DNA of 64,000 nucleotides from Micromonospora siamensis. GTDB taxonomy: Bacteria; Actinomycetota; Actinomycetes; Mycobacteriales; Micromonosporaceae. The stretch covers positions 2,046,001 through 2,110,000 of the forward strand of contig NZ_LT607751.1 in the NCBI RefSeq assembly GCF_900090305.1. The letters are read 5' to 3'. A model generated the notes under the pieces. It ran no database searches. It was not told the DNA's origin and was given only the letters and a program-made list of their open reading frames with translations. Position numbers and translations under genes: made by a program. Below are positions 21,981-31,364 of this stretch, piece after piece (position 1 is the stretch's first letter; each line of letters opens with the position of its first letter).

Positions 21981-22110
21981 CGCCTTTGCTCTGCTGCAAC
22001 CCACGCGACACCGCGATGATCTGGGACTCTATGCGGCCACTCCCCGTGGATCGGCCGTCGCGACGGTGACGCTACGTGCCTGTTGCGCATGATTAAGCAG
22101 AGCAAAGGCG
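21981..22110. repeat. 130-bp element with perfect 15-bp terminal inverted repeats
   Basis: CGCCTTTGCTCTGCT at 21981-21995 is the exact reverse complement of 22096-22110. The interior is non-coding and holds a small CCGTCGCGACGG palindrome. Neither end shows an obvious target duplication. It could be a miniature mobile element, a palindromic intergenic repeat or a structured RNA. Confidence 0.65.
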
Positions 22111-22199
22111 GCAGGGGATCCGCCTTGGGGGGAGCTGTCGTCACAGAAGGTGGTCATCAGGCATCCGGTGCGGGGTGGTCACCCCGCCCGGGCACCCGG

Positions 22200-23819
22200 T
22201 CAGCTGGGGCTGGGGGAGGCCGGGGTCGGGGACTCCGGGCCACCGCGGGTCGGGGTCGGGGTGACCGGCACCTGGTCGCCCTTCGCCGGGTCCCGGATCA
22301 CGTGCCGTTCCAGGTTGACCTGGGACTGCCCGGTGCCGCCGACGGTGATGTCGTCGTACGCCTGGAGCAGCTTCTGCTGGTCGAAGTAGAGCACCGTCAT
22401 CGACAGCGGGGTGGGCTTCTCGCCCTCCAGGCCGCGCAGGCCGGCCCCGCCGGTGGAGCCCTCCACCATCAGCGTGGTCGGAGCCTTGCCCGGCACCTGC
22501 GGCAGCTTGGACACCTGCCGGGCGTGGGTGTGCCCGGAGAGCACCAGCGGGCAGGTGCCGGAGAGCGGTCCGGCCGAGGCCGGGTCGTGCACCAGCGCGA
22601 TGTCCACCGGTTTCGGTGACCTGCTCACCGTGGCGGCGAGCTGCTCGCCCGCGCCGATCACCTGGTCGGCGACCGCCTTGGTCAGGCCGCTGCCGGCCGG
22701 CGAGGTGTTCTTGTCGGGGGTGAACCGGGGGTCGCCGATGCCGGCGATGGTCAGCCCGTCGACGGTGGTGGTCGAGTTGTTCAGCACGATCGCGTTCGGC
22801 TGCTGCGCGACCGCCGCGGCCGTCCGGGGCGAGTCGTGGTTTCCGCGGATGTAGACGTACGGCTTCTTGAGCAGGCCGATGGAGCCGACGAAGGACGCCT
22901 CCGGCTCGCTGCCCCAGTCGGTGATGTCGCCGGTGTCGATCACCACGTCGATGCCGAACTGCTCCACCACCGTCCGGATCAGCTGCCAACCGGTGGGGTT
23001 CAGGTGCATGTCGGAGATGTGCAGCACCCGGGTGGTGCCGGGGGCCGGCTCGTAGACCGGCAGCGCGGAGACGGTGGTGTAGAGCTTGCTGACGTTGCCG
23101 ACCAGCCGTTGGAGCTGCTCGGAGTACTTGGTGTAGTCGTTGGCGATCCGGCGGGCGTCACCGACGATCGCGGGCGCGTTGACCAGCAGCCCCTCGTACC
23201 GGGGCTCGTCGATCGCCTCCGGCCGGATGGTGCCGGCGGCCAGGCCGAGGGTGCCGGCCGTGACCGCCAGGGCCACCCCGCCCGCCCAGGCGGTCCGCCG
23301 GACGTTGCGGAAGACCAGCGCCGCCAGCACCAGCGTGGCCAGCACCGACCAGCCGAGGGTACGCAGCCCCAGGCGCATCACCCCGGCGCGGACGTCTCGG
23401 ACGGCGGACTGGCTGGCCCGGCTGATGCTGGCCGGGTCGCCGATCAGCGCCTCGGTGCGGCGCTGGTCCAGCGCGCCCAGCTCGACGGTGAGGTGGGTCG
23501 GCCCGTCATGGCTGTTCAGGATGAGCGCGCCGAGCGGCGGGATGTCGACGGTGGTGCCCCCGGTGAGCGCGGGCCGCAGGCTCAGCTCGGCCCGGAACGG
23601 CCCGATGTCGGTGTCGACGTGCCCGCCGGCGTAGGTGCCTCCGACCACCCCGATGAGGGCGACCGCCAGGACGGCCAGGGCCAGCCCGAACCGCCGGAGG
23701 CGGGGGTTTCCTCCCAGCCGTCCGGTACGTCCTGACAGGCGGGGTCGGCGCCGGTCGTTCCCGGTCGCCGGGGCGTCCTCGCCGCCGGTGCTGTGCCGCT
23801 CGTTCTCCTGACCGTCCAT
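22200..23819 (-). CDS. Membrane metallophosphoesterase
   Basis: 539 residues from ATG 23819. The amino part has a membrane segment near 37-57, an extracytoplasmic stretch, and two more segments near 155-200. The calcineurin-like phosphoesterase domain follows (about 260-500) with all metal-binding blocks: HISDMH (near 268), DTGDITDW, RGNHDSP, and SGHTHARQ. A Pro/Ser/Thr-rich tail ends the protein. The catalytic domain should face outward or inward depending on topology; I infer outside. Substrate unknown (phosphoester, nucleotide or lipid head group). It follows the sugar-dehydrogenase gene by 76 bases on the same strand. Confidence 0.85.
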   Translation of the reverse strand: MDGQENERHSTGGEDAPATGNDRRRPRLSGRTGRLGGNPRLRRFGLALAVLAVALIGVVGGTYAGGHVDTDIGPFRAELSLRPALTGGTTVDIPPLGALILNSHDGPTHLTVELGALDQRRTEALIGDPASISRASQSAVRDVRAGVMRLGLRTLGWSVLATLVLAALVFRNVRRTAWAGGVALAVTAGTLGLAAGTIRPEAIDEPRYEGLLVNAPAIVGDARRIANDYTKYSEQLQRLVGNVSKLYTTVSALPVYEPAPGTTRVLHISDMHLNPTGWQLIRTVVEQFGIDVVIDTGDITDWGSEPEASFVGSIGLLKKPYVYIRGNHDSPRTAAAVAQQPNAIVLNNSTTTVDGLTIAGIGDPRFTPDKNTSPAGSGLTKAVADQVIGAGEQLAATVSRSPKPVDIALVHDPASAGPLSGTCPLVLSGHTHARQVSKLPQVPGKAPTTLMVEGSTGGAGLRGLEGEKPTPLSMTVLYFDQQKLLQAYDDITVGGTGQSQVNLERHVIRDPAKGDQVPVTPTPTRGGPESPTPASPSPS

Positions 23820-23895
23820 GCTGAGATTCTGACCTGCCCGGTGGAGGATCTTGGCAAACCTGAAAGATGTTGACCGTTCGCCCGGGGGGTGGCGG

Positions 23896-25071
23896 TCAGC
23901 TGCGCCCCGCGCCACCGCCACCGAAGACCAGCCGCAGGAGGCGGTCGTCCTCCGGGGCCGGCTCACCCCGCCCGTCGTGGTTCGAGGTGCTCACCCAGAC
24001 GGAGCCGTCCGGGGCGGTCGCCGCCGCCCGCAACCGGCCGTACCTGTTGGTCAGCAACTGCCGGGGCTGGCCCAGCACCGTACCGGTGTCGGTCAGCTCG
24101 ACCAGCCACAGCCGCTGGCCGCGCAGGCAGGCGGTGACCAGCAGCCGCTGCGCGGCGGCCAGTCCCGAGCAGGACGCCTCCGCCGTGCGCCACTGCACCA
24201 GCGGATCGCGGTAGCGCCGGTCACCCGCCCGCCCCTCGACGTGCGGCCAGCCGTAGTTGCCGCCCCTGACGATCTGGTTGATCTCGTCCCAGGTGTTCTG
24301 CCCGAACTCCACCGCGTACATCCGCTTGCCGGCGTCCCACGCGAAGCCCTGCACGTTGCGGTGGCCGAGCGACCAGACGGGCGAGCCGGGGAACGGGTTG
24401 CCCGGCGCCGGGCGGCCCTGCGCCGTGATCCGCAGGATCTTGCCCGACAGCGCCTTCGGGTCCTGCGCGGAGCCCCGATCGCCGGCGTCACCGGTGCTGG
24501 CGTAGAGGTAGCCGTCGGGGCCGAAACCGAGCCCACCACCGTTGTGGGTGCCCGACTTCGGGATGCCGGTGAGCACCGGCGTCGACCTGCCGCCGAGCGT
24601 GAACTTCACGATCCGGTTGTCGTCCCGGCCGGTCAGGTAGGCGAAGACCGTCCGGTCCCTGGCGTACGTCGGGGAGACGGCGACGCCGAGCAGCCCGCCC
24701 TCGCCGGCCGGCGTCACCTCCGGCAGGGTCTGCGCCACGGTGATCTTCAGCCCGTCGGGCCCGGACTCGGGCCCCACCTTCAGCACCCGGCCGCCGTCCC
24801 GCTCGGTGACCAGGGCGCCGCCGTCGGGCAGGAAGGCGATCCCCCACGGCACCCGCAGCCCCTTGGCCAGCACGGTGGTGACCACCTCCTGCCCGGCGCC
24901 GCCGGGAGCGGCCGAGACCGACGGGGTGGGGAAGGAGGGCGGCTCGCCGGCCGGGTCCGGCCCGGGCGGGCCGAAGCTGCATCCGGCGGTCGCCAGCAGC
25001 AGCGTTGCGCACGACGCCGCCAGGGCCGCGCGGCGGCGGCCGGTGCGGAGGTACGGGGGACGGGCGCTCAC
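23896..25071 (-). CDS. PQQ-dependent sugar dehydrogenase-like lipoprotein (GSDH family)
   Basis: 391 residues with a GTG start. A lipoprotein signal peptide with lipobox TAGC (Cys near 31) is followed by a Pro-rich spacer and a six-bladed beta-propeller typical of the glucose/sorbosone dehydrogenase family: [20 protein letters not shown] (blade 1), [28 protein letters not shown], and [11 protein letters not shown]. Characterised relatives oxidise aldose sugars with pyrroloquinoline quinone, but many actinobacterial members are untested. Exported and membrane-anchored. Lies 46 bases after the phosphatase gene, probably one transcript with it. Confidence 0.85.
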   Translation of the reverse strand: MSARPPYLRTGRRRAALAASCATLLLATAGCSFGPPGPDPAGEPPSFPTPSVSAAPGGAGQEVVTTVLAKGLRVPWGIAFLPDGGALVTERDGGRVLKVGPESGPDGLKITVAQTLPEVTPAGEGGLLGVAVSPTYARDRTVFAYLTGRDDNRIVKFTLGGRSTPVLTGIPKSGTHNGGGLGFGPDGYLYASTGDAGDRGSAQDPKALSGKILRITAQGRPAPGNPFPGSPVWSLGHRNVQGFAWDAGKRMYAVEFGQNTWDEINQIVRGGNYGWPHVEGRAGDRRYRDPLVQWRTAEASCSGLAAAQRLLVTACLRGQRLWLVELTDTGTVLGQPRQLLTNRYGRLRAAATAPDGSVWVSTSNHDGRGEPAPEDDRLLRLVFGGGGAGRS

Positions 25072-25117
25072 CCGGCCCAGCCTAGCCCGCCGTGGCGCTC
25101 CGACGGGTCGAGCGGAG

Positions 25118-26941
25118 TCAGTGGGCGCGGGCGGCGAGCAGCGCGATGTCGTCCTCCCGGTTGTGCACCGCGGTCACCAGCCGGTCGCAGAGCTCGTCCA
25201 CGGTGAGCCGGTCACCACCGGTGAGCCGGTCGACCAGCTCCTCCAGCCCCTCGTCCAGCGGCCGGTCCCGCCGTTCGACCAGCCCGTCGGTGTAGAGCAG
25301 CAGCGTGTCGCCGGGCGCCAGCGGCGTCTCCCGGCCGGTACGGCGGATCGGGCGGGCGAGGCCGAGCAGCGGCTCCCGCGGCGCGTCGAGGACCTCCACC
25401 GCGCCGCCGACGCGTACCAGCAGCGGCGGTGGGTGCCCCGCGTTGCACCAGCTCAGCGTCAGGCCCCCGGTGTCGGCGTGACGCAACCGGGCCAGCACCG
25501 CGGTGGCGACCGTGGGAATCCGCAGTCCCCGGATCGCCTCGTCCAGGTGGGTCAGCAGCCCGGCCACCGGGTCGGTCCGGCCGAACGCGTTGCCCCGGAC
25601 CAGGTTGCGCAGCTGACCCATGGTGGCCGCCGCCTCGATGTCGTGCCCGGCGACGTCGCCGATCGCGACGACCAGGTCGCCGTCGGGCTGGACGAAGGCG
25701 TCGTACCAGTCGCCGCCGACCTCCACCCGGTCGGCCACCGGCTGGTAACGGGCGGCCAGCTCCACGCCCGCCGGTCGGGGCAGGGCGGGCAGCATGCTGT
25801 GCTGGAGCACCTCGGCGACGTGCCGCTGCTCGCCGTACATCCAGCTGTTGCCGACGGCCTGCCCGGCTCGGCGGCCGATGTCCTGCGCGGTGTGCAGGTC
25901 GCCGTCGTCGAACGGCCGCCGGTCGGGCCCGTTGACCAGGGTGATGCAGCCGATCACCGCGCCCCGGCCGGCCGCGGTGATCGGGACGCTCAGGTGCGAG
26001 GCGAAGCCGAGCCGTTCGGCCAGCGCCGGCATCTCGGGCAGCGTGGTGCGCTCCGCGACGTCGGCGACCGTACCCGCGCTCACCAGCACCGACTGCCCGC
26101 TGCGCAGCACCGATCGGGTGATCGACCGCGGCCCGAGGCCGGTGGTCATCAGGTCGGCGAACCGGGCCGCCTCCGCGGCCCGCTCCGGGTCCCGGTGCAC
26201 GGCCGAGACGGTTCGTGGCTCGCCGGCCCGGTCGACCAGCGTCACCAGGCACCAGTCGGCCAGCACCGGCACCATCGCGTGACCGAGCCGCTCCACCGAG
26301 GTGTTCACGTCCAGGGTCCCGCCGAGGGTCTCGCTCATCTCGGCGAGCATGGTCAGCCGCCCGTGCGCCTCCTCGGTCTGCCGGCGGGCGTCCTGCGCGC
26401 CGTCGAGGGCGATCCGCAGCCGCAGCTCCGAGGAACAGGCGGCGGCCAGGTCGGCCAGCGTCCGCAACTGCCGGGCCGTCCAGGCCCGGGGCTTGCTGTC
26501 GATCGCGCAGAGCGCACCGAGGACCCGACCCTCCAGGTCGGTCAGCGGCATGCCCGCGTACGCCACGACGCCCAGGTCGGGGATGGCGAGATTGTCCCGG
26601 ACCCGGGGGTAGAGCCGGGCGTCCGGCAGCACCATCGGCACCTCGATGTCGACGACGTGCTGGCAGAAGGAGTGGCTCAGCGGGGTCTGCCGCCGCTCCG
26701 CCCAGGGCTCGGGCAGCCCGATCGCGCCCGGGAAGAACTGCCGGTCCCGGCCGACCAGCGACACCAGCGCGACGGGCACCTCCAGCAGGTCGCTGACCAG
26801 CCGGGCGAACCGGTCGAACGCCTCGTCGGCGCGGTTGTCCAGCCCGGTCTCCGCGAGGGACCGCAACCGGGCCGGGTCGGACAGCGCCGGCGACACGATC
26901 CGCGGGCGTCCGGCCGCGCGGTCGCGAGAGCCGTCGTTCAT
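25118..26941 (-). CDS. GAF-GAF-SpoIIE (PP2C-type) serine/threonine phosphatase
   Basis: 607 residues. Two GAF-type sensory domains (about 35-170 with [11 protein letters not shown], and 195-370) are followed by a SpoIIE/RsbU-type PP2C domain (385-605). The phosphatase metal residues are present: [45 protein letters not shown] and [10 protein letters not shown]. Such proteins dephosphorylate anti-anti-sigma (STAS) proteins in partner-switching control of alternative sigma factors. No STAS or kinase gene is adjacent, so the target is encoded elsewhere. Ligand of the GAF domains not known. Likely first gene of the leftward set with the dehydrogenase and phosphoesterase. Confidence 0.9.
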   Translation of the reverse strand: MNDGSRDRAAGRPRIVSPALSDPARLRSLAETGLDNRADEAFDRFARLVSDLLEVPVALVSLVGRDRQFFPGAIGLPEPWAERRQTPLSHSFCQHVVDIEVPMVLPDARLYPRVRDNLAIPDLGVVAYAGMPLTDLEGRVLGALCAIDSKPRAWTARQLRTLADLAAACSSELRLRIALDGAQDARRQTEEAHGRLTMLAEMSETLGGTLDVNTSVERLGHAMVPVLADWCLVTLVDRAGEPRTVSAVHRDPERAAEAARFADLMTTGLGPRSITRSVLRSGQSVLVSAGTVADVAERTTLPEMPALAERLGFASHLSVPITAAGRGAVIGCITLVNGPDRRPFDDGDLHTAQDIGRRAGQAVGNSWMYGEQRHVAEVLQHSMLPALPRPAGVELAARYQPVADRVEVGGDWYDAFVQPDGDLVVAIGDVAGHDIEAAATMGQLRNLVRGNAFGRTDPVAGLLTHLDEAIRGLRIPTVATAVLARLRHADTGGLTLSWCNAGHPPPLLVRVGGAVEVLDAPREPLLGLARPIRRTGRETPLAPGDTLLLYTDGLVERRDRPLDEGLEELVDRLTGGDRLTVDELCDRLVTAVHNREDDIALLAARAH

Positions 26942-27104
26942 TGTCCACCTGTCCGCGCGCCGGGGAGCCTCCGGACGGCGCTCCGATCCTTCGTTATACC
27001 CGCCGACCGCCCGCCACGCCCGAGTCGTGACGCCGTAACGACGATCACCGCCCGCCGCCGGGCGGGGAACGGCCGTCGGTCGGGCCGGCAGCCGCCGGGA
27101 CCGC

Positions 27105-27110
27105 TATCGT
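27105..27110 (+). promoter_or_regulatory. -10 box (TATCGT), leaderless start
   Basis: TATCGT lies 8 bases before the GTG start of the hydroxyacid dehydrogenase gene, with no Shine-Dalgarno. Confidence 0.5.
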
Positions 27111-27118
27111 CGGCGGTC

Positions 27119-28045
27119 GTGAAGGTGTGGATCCCGCACGAGGCCGGCCGTGAGCTGCTGGGCGAGCTGCCCGCCGACGTCATCGTGGAATGTCTTGCCG
27201 ACCCGGCGCAGCTCCCGTCCGACCCGGCCCGGGTGCGGTTCTGGGTGCCGCCGTTCCTGTCCGCCGGTGACGTGACCGGGCTGCTGGACCGGCTGCCGGC
27301 CCTGGAGGTCGTGCAGCTGCTCTCCGCGGGGGCCGACGCCTGGGTCGACCGGGTACCGGCGGGGGTCACCCTCTGCGACGCGCGGGGCGTGCACGACTCC
27401 GCCACCGCCGAGTGGGTGGTCACCGCGATCCTGGCCCACCTGCGCGGTTTCCCGGCGCTGGCCCGGGCGCAGGCCCGCCGCGAGTGGGCGTACGACGAGG
27501 TCGCCCCCACCGACGAGCTGGCCGGCAAGCGGGTGCTCATCGTCGGCGCCGGGTCGATCGGCGCGGCGGTTGAGGCCCGGCTCGCCCCGTTCGAGGTCGA
27601 CTTCACGCTGGTCGCCCGGACGGCCCGGCCCGCCGAGGGGGTGCACGGGGTCGACGAGCTGCCCCGGCTGCTGCCCGAGGCGGACGTGGTGGTGCTGCTC
27701 GTGCCGCTGACCGACCGGACCCGGGGCCTGGTCGACGAGAAGTTCCTCGCCGCCATGCCGGACGGCGCGCTGCTGGTGAACGCCGCCCGCGGTCCGGTGG
27801 CCCGGACGGAGGCGCTGGTCGCGGAGGCCCGCACCGGCCGGCTGCACGCCGCGCTGGACGTCACCGACCCGGAGCCGCTGCCCGCCGACCACCCCCTGTG
27901 GGAATTGCCGAACGTGCTGCTCACCCCGCACGTGGCGGGCTCGGTGCGGGGGCTGCTGCCGCGGGCGTACCGGCTGGTGGGCGCGCAGCTGCGCCGCTTC
28001 GTCGCGGGTGAGCCGCTGGAGAACGTGGTCACCGACGGCTACTGA
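27119..28045 (+). CDS. D-2-hydroxyacid dehydrogenase family protein
   Basis: 308 residues from GTG 27119. NAD(P)-binding motif VGAGSIGAAVEARL near residues 141-154. The catalytic triad of the family is present: Arg in NAARGPV (near 223), Glu in DVTDPEPLP (near 251), His in LTPHVAG (near 271). The family reduces 2-oxo acids or oxidises D-2-hydroxy acids; substrate not readable here. Shorter than SerA and lacks ACT domains. Convergent with the small PH-like gene, gap 12 bases. Confidence 0.88.
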   Translation: MKVWIPHEAGRELLGELPADVIVECLADPAQLPSDPARVRFWVPPFLSAGDVTGLLDRLPALEVVQLLSAGADAWVDRVPAGVTLCDARGVHDSATAEWVVTAILAHLRGFPALARAQARREWAYDEVAPTDELAGKRVLIVGAGSIGAAVEARLAPFEVDFTLVARTARPAEGVHGVDELPRLLPEADVVVLLVPLTDRTRGLVDEKFLAAMPDGALLVNAARGPVARTEALVAEARTGRLHAALDVTDPEPLPADHPLWELPNVLLTPHVAGSVRGLLPRAYRLVGAQLRRFVAGEPLENVVTDGY

Positions 28046-28057
28046 CCCGCGTCCTGC

Positions 28058-28435
28058 TCAGCGGGTGGTGTCGGGCAGGGGCTGGCCGGTCACCGCGACC
28101 AGCCGGGGCAGGTCGCTGCCGCGTACCGCCGGCAGCACGAGCCGTTCGCCGTCGTCGAGCCGGACGACCGCCCGGCCCCGTGGGTCGGCGGCCAGTTCGG
28201 CGACCCGCTCCCAGGCGATCCGGCGCTGCCCGGTGAGGGCGCGCAGCCGCAGCTCCCGGGGGTCGGCGTCGGTTCCGGCCCGCCAGGCCCAGACGGCGAC
28301 GGCCAACGGCACCAGGAGCACGGGCAGCAGGTACGACCGGGCGGTGGCCAGCGGCAGCGCGCCGATGAAGGCGACGATCGCCGCGACCAGGATCGCCTGG
28401 TTGTGCCGGAAGCGGAGGGTGTCGACGCGACTCAC
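28058..28435 (-). CDS. Small PH-domain-like membrane protein
   Basis: 125 residues with a GTG start preceded by GGGGG. Two close membrane segments (near 14-30 and 34-50) are followed by a soluble tail with alternating hydrophobic strands (ELRLRALTGQRRIAWERVAEL, then RAVVRLDDGERLVLPAV) like the bacterial PH-like families of actinobacterial membrane proteins. Role unknown. Confidence 0.7.
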   Translation of the reverse strand: MSRVDTLRFRHNQAILVAAIVAFIGALPLATARSYLLPVLLVPLAVAVWAWRAGTDADPRELRLRALTGQRRIAWERVAELAADPRGRAVVRLDDGERLVLPAVRGSDLPRLVAVTGQPLPDTTR

Positions 28436-28568
28436 CCCCGAATGATCCCACCTGCGACGGCGGGCACCCGGCCCGGGCCGGGAACCGGGCCCCGCGCAGC
28501 GGCGGAGTGATCTGGATCACTGTGGTGGGGACGTCACCGGTAGGCGATTCGCTCGTTCACGCAGTTGG

Positions 28569-28594
28569 GCGTCCGGGGTAGGCATCCCGGACGC
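28569..28594 (+). other. Hairpin in the 5' region of the degenerate GGDEF-EAL gene
   Basis: Perfect 9-bp stem GCGTCCGGG / CCCGGACGC with an 8-base loop, 50 bases before the start codon. Confidence 0.5.
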
Positions 28595-28643
28595 GCCACG
28601 CACCGTCGCACCGCCCCCGTGCCCCCTCACGAAGGCGACCGCC

Positions 28644-31328
28644 GTGCCCGTCGCGTACCCCTGCCAGAGGCTCCGCCGCCGACCGCCGTTGCCCGAGGCG
28701 GTCGTGCTGGCGTCGGCGGCCCTGCTCCTGTTCCTGGCCGTGGCCGGCGTCCTGCCGCCGTCCGCCGCCGTGGCGCTCGCCGCCGCGGCCGGCACGGTGC
28801 TGGCCGGCGTCCGGCTGTCCCGATTGGCCGCCACGGCCACCGGTGGACCGCCGACGCCCCCGGCCCCCGGTCGGCCGCCGGTCGCGACGGCCGGGGCGTC
28901 GGCGGCGGACCCGCGGCACGGCCGGTGGCGGCGGCGGGCGGCGCTGCGGCGTCGCGTCGTCGGGCTGCTCGACGCGGCGGTGGCGACGGCCGGTCTCACC
29001 GCGGCCGTGCCGCCTATCGTGGCGCCTCCGCACCGGTCGGCGGTGGTCGCCGCGGGCGTGGCGCTGACCGGCGTGCTGTTCGGCGGCGCCCTGTTCCTGC
29101 TGCCGGGCCGGTCCCGACTGGACCGCCCGGTGCGGCTGCGCCGGGTGGTGGAGGTGGTCAGCTTCGGCGTCAGCCTGGTCTTCGCGACCTGGGTGCTGTT
29201 GCCACCGGGTGAGTTGCCGCCGGCCGTACGCGAGCTGACCGTGGCCGGCGCGGGGCTGTTGGCCGGGCTCGCCGGGACCGGTATCGCGGACCGACGGCGC
29301 CGGCCGGGCGCCGCGCTCTGCTGGACCGGGGCGGCGGCCGTCCTGTTCGGGCTGGGTCTGCTGCTCGTCCTGCCGGTGGCCGGCGCGTCGGAGCGGGCGA
29401 CCCTGCTGGCCGTGCCGCCGCTGCTGGGCGGGGCGCTGGCCACCGCGACCGGCGCCGCGAGGCTGGCCGGTGGTGACCCGCCCCGGCCGGCGGGACCGGT
29501 CTGGCCGACGGTGACCGCTCCGGCGGCGATCGCCACGGTGGCCGCCGCCTGGCACCTGCTGGTCGTCGGCGAGTTCGACGTGACCGGGATGCTGCTCGGC
29601 CTCGCGGTCATCCCGCCGATGGTGGTACGCGAGCTGCTCTCCGCCGCCGACAACCGCCGGTACGCCGACCGGCTGGGCGCCCAGGAGGCGCACTTCCGGG
29701 CCCTGGTCTCCGGCGGGCACGACCTGGTGCTGCTGCTCGACGAGGCGCTGCGGGTGCGCTGGCAGTCCCCGGCGGCGGCCCGGCTGTTCGGGCTGACCGA
29801 CGCCGACGTCCGTGACCGGCCGCTGCCCGAGTTGCTGCACCCGCAGGACGCGCCGCGCGCCGCCGGGCTGCTGACCGGAGTGCTCGGTGGCGTCGAGCCG
29901 ACGCTGCTGTCGGCCCGGCTGCGGGACGGGCAGGGCAACTGGCGGGAGACCGAGTCGACGGTCAGCGACCAGCGTGGCGTGGTCGAGGTGGGGGCGCTGG
30001 TGCTGCACGTTCGGGACGTCGGTGACCGGCGCCGGCTGGAGCGCACGGTGCACCGGCTCGCCGCCACCGACCAGCTCACCGGCCTGGCCAACCGGGTCGA
30101 GCTGCTGCGGGCGCTGGGCTCCCGCCGGCACCCGCACAACCCGTCCGGCGCGCTGCTGGTGGTCGACCTGCACGGCCTCGGCGAAGTGAACGACGCGCAC
30201 GGGCGGGCCGCCGGGGACCTGGTCCTGGTCGAGGTGGCCCGACGGCTGCGCGGCACGGTCGGGCCGGACGAGATCGTCGCCCGGCTGACCGGGGACGAGT
30301 TCGCGGTGGTCACCACGGCGGGGCCGGTACTGGCGTTCGGGCTGGGTGACCGGTTGGTGGCGGCCCTGGGCGAGCCGTACCCGCTGCCCGACGCCGGGCC
30401 GGTGCGGCTGGCCGCCAGTGTCGGGCTGGCCGAGATCACCGACGCCGGCCCGGAGGACGTGCTGCGCCAGGCCGACCTGGCCCGGCGGCGGGCCGTCCAG
30501 CTCGGCCGCAACCGGGTGGAGTGGTACGACGGCTACCTGGAGGAGCAGCTGGTCCGCCGGCTGGACCTGGAGCGGGAGCTGCCCGGGGCGGTGGCGCGGG
30601 GCGAGCTGGACCTGGTCTACCAGCCGGTGCTGGGGTTGACCGACCGCTGCCCGGTGGGCACCGAGGCGCTGCTGCGCTGGCGCAGCCCGGTGCTGGGCAC
30701 GGTGCTGCCGGCGGAGCTGCTGCCGGTCGCCGGTGACCTGGACCTGCTGGGGGAGTTGGGGCGCTGGGTGCTGACCCGGGCCTGCCGGCAGCTCGCCGAC
30801 TGGTCGCAGGGCAGCCCGCAGCTGTGGATGGCGGTGAACGTGTCCCCCCGGGAGCTGGCCGGGACCGACTTCGTGGAGCGGGCCGCCACGCTGCTGGCCG
30901 AGTACGGGGTGCCCGGGGAGCGGCTGGTGATCGAGGTGTCCGAGCCGCTGGTCACCGAGGACGTCGGCATGGTCGCCGCCCGGCTGGCCGGGTTGCGGTC
31001 GCTGGGCGTACGGATCGCCCTGGACGACTTCCGGCCCGAGCACGCCTCGCTGGCGCAGCTCCGCCGGCTCCCGATCGATCTGCTGAAGGTCGGTCCGGAC
31101 CTGGTGGGCGCGGTGGACGATCCGCAGCGTCCGCTGCTCGACGTGGTGGTGAGCCTGGCCGACCGGTTGGGCGTGGCGGTGGTGGCCGAACAGCTCGAGT
31201 CGACCGGCCAGGTGGATCGGGCGCACCGGGCCGGCTGCCGGTACGGGCAGGGCTTCGTGCTGGCCCGTCCGGCGACCGCGGAGCGGGTGGAGGCGTACTT
31301 CGAGGAGTTCCCGTCGGCGTCCCGGTGA
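28644..31328 (+). CDS. Membrane PAS-GGDEF-EAL protein with degenerate catalytic motifs
   Basis: 894 residues from GTG 28644 (GAAGGCG upstream). About eight membrane segments lie within residues 18-330, then a PAS-like domain (about 345-465), a GGDEF-type domain and an EAL-type domain. The key motifs are altered: ARLTGDEFAVV (near 548) has T-G-D-E-F instead of G-G-D-E-F. The EAL motif (TEALLRWRSP, near 674) is kept, but DDFRPEHASL replaces DDFGTGYSSL, and KVGPDL replaces the usual K-x-D-R. Loss of the second Asp and the Asp after Lys should remove metal binding. It is probably a c-di-GMP sensor or regulator rather than an enzyme (inference). Confidence 0.85.
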   Translation: MPVAYPCQRLRRRPPLPEAVVLASAALLLFLAVAGVLPPSAAVALAAAAGTVLAGVRLSRLAATATGGPPTPPAPGRPPVATAGASAADPRHGRWRRRAALRRRVVGLLDAAVATAGLTAAVPPIVAPPHRSAVVAAGVALTGVLFGGALFLLPGRSRLDRPVRLRRVVEVVSFGVSLVFATWVLLPPGELPPAVRELTVAGAGLLAGLAGTGIADRRRRPGAALCWTGAAAVLFGLGLLLVLPVAGASERATLLAVPPLLGGALATATGAARLAGGDPPRPAGPVWPTVTAPAAIATVAAAWHLLVVGEFDVTGMLLGLAVIPPMVVRELLSAADNRRYADRLGAQEAHFRALVSGGHDLVLLLDEALRVRWQSPAAARLFGLTDADVRDRPLPELLHPQDAPRAAGLLTGVLGGVEPTLLSARLRDGQGNWRETESTVSDQRGVVEVGALVLHVRDVGDRRRLERTVHRLAATDQLTGLANRVELLRALGSRRHPHNPSGALLVVDLHGLGEVNDAHGRAAGDLVLVEVARRLRGTVGPDEIVARLTGDEFAVVTTAGPVLAFGLGDRLVAALGEPYPLPDAGPVRLAASVGLAEITDAGPEDVLRQADLARRRAVQLGRNRVEWYDGYLEEQLVRRLDLERELPGAVARGELDLVYQPVLGLTDRCPVGTEALLRWRSPVLGTVLPAELLPVAGDLDLLGELGRWVLTRACRQLADWSQGSPQLWMAVNVSPRELAGTDFVERAATLLAEYGVPGERLVIEVSEPLVTEDVGMVAARLAGLRSLGVRIALDDFRPEHASLAQLRRLPIDLLKVGPDLVGAVDDPQRPLLDVVVSLADRLGVAVVAEQLESTGQVDRAHRAGCRYGQGFVLARPATAERVEAYFEEFPSASR

Positions 31329-31343
31329 ACGGTCAGCCGTTCA
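31326..31343. terminator. Short hairpin between convergent GGDEF-EAL and lacI genes
   Basis: TGAACGG-TCAG-CCGTTCA, 7-bp perfect stem, in the 33-base gap between two converging genes. Its arms also resemble the operator half-site of the LacI regulator, so it could be either. Confidence 0.45.
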
Positions 31344-31352
31344 GCTGTTTAC

Positions 31353-31364
31353 TTAACCGGTTCA
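31353..31364. promoter_or_regulatory. Candidate LacI-family operator (TTAACCGGTTCA)
   Basis: Eleven of twelve bases fit the palindrome TGAACCGGTTCA, which has the central CG typical of LacI-family operators. It overlaps the end of the lacI gene, an odd place for an operator. Confidence 0.4.

Larger units (their letters stand above)
21853..22199. other. 347-base convergent spacer
   Basis: No gene seen. It holds the terminator at 21865-21892 and a 130-base element bounded by a 15-bp inverted repeat at 21981-22110, listed separately. Confidence 0.6.

Noticed and set aside
24740..27118. Upstream extension of the hydroxyacid dehydrogenase frame
   Set aside because: Runs antisense through two well-supported genes; the dehydrogenase starts at 27119 after a leaderless -10 box.
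28557..31226. 889-codon open frame on the minus strand
   Set aside because: Antisense of the PAS-GGDEF-EAL gene; composition is typical shadow (His, Arg, Gln, Gly).
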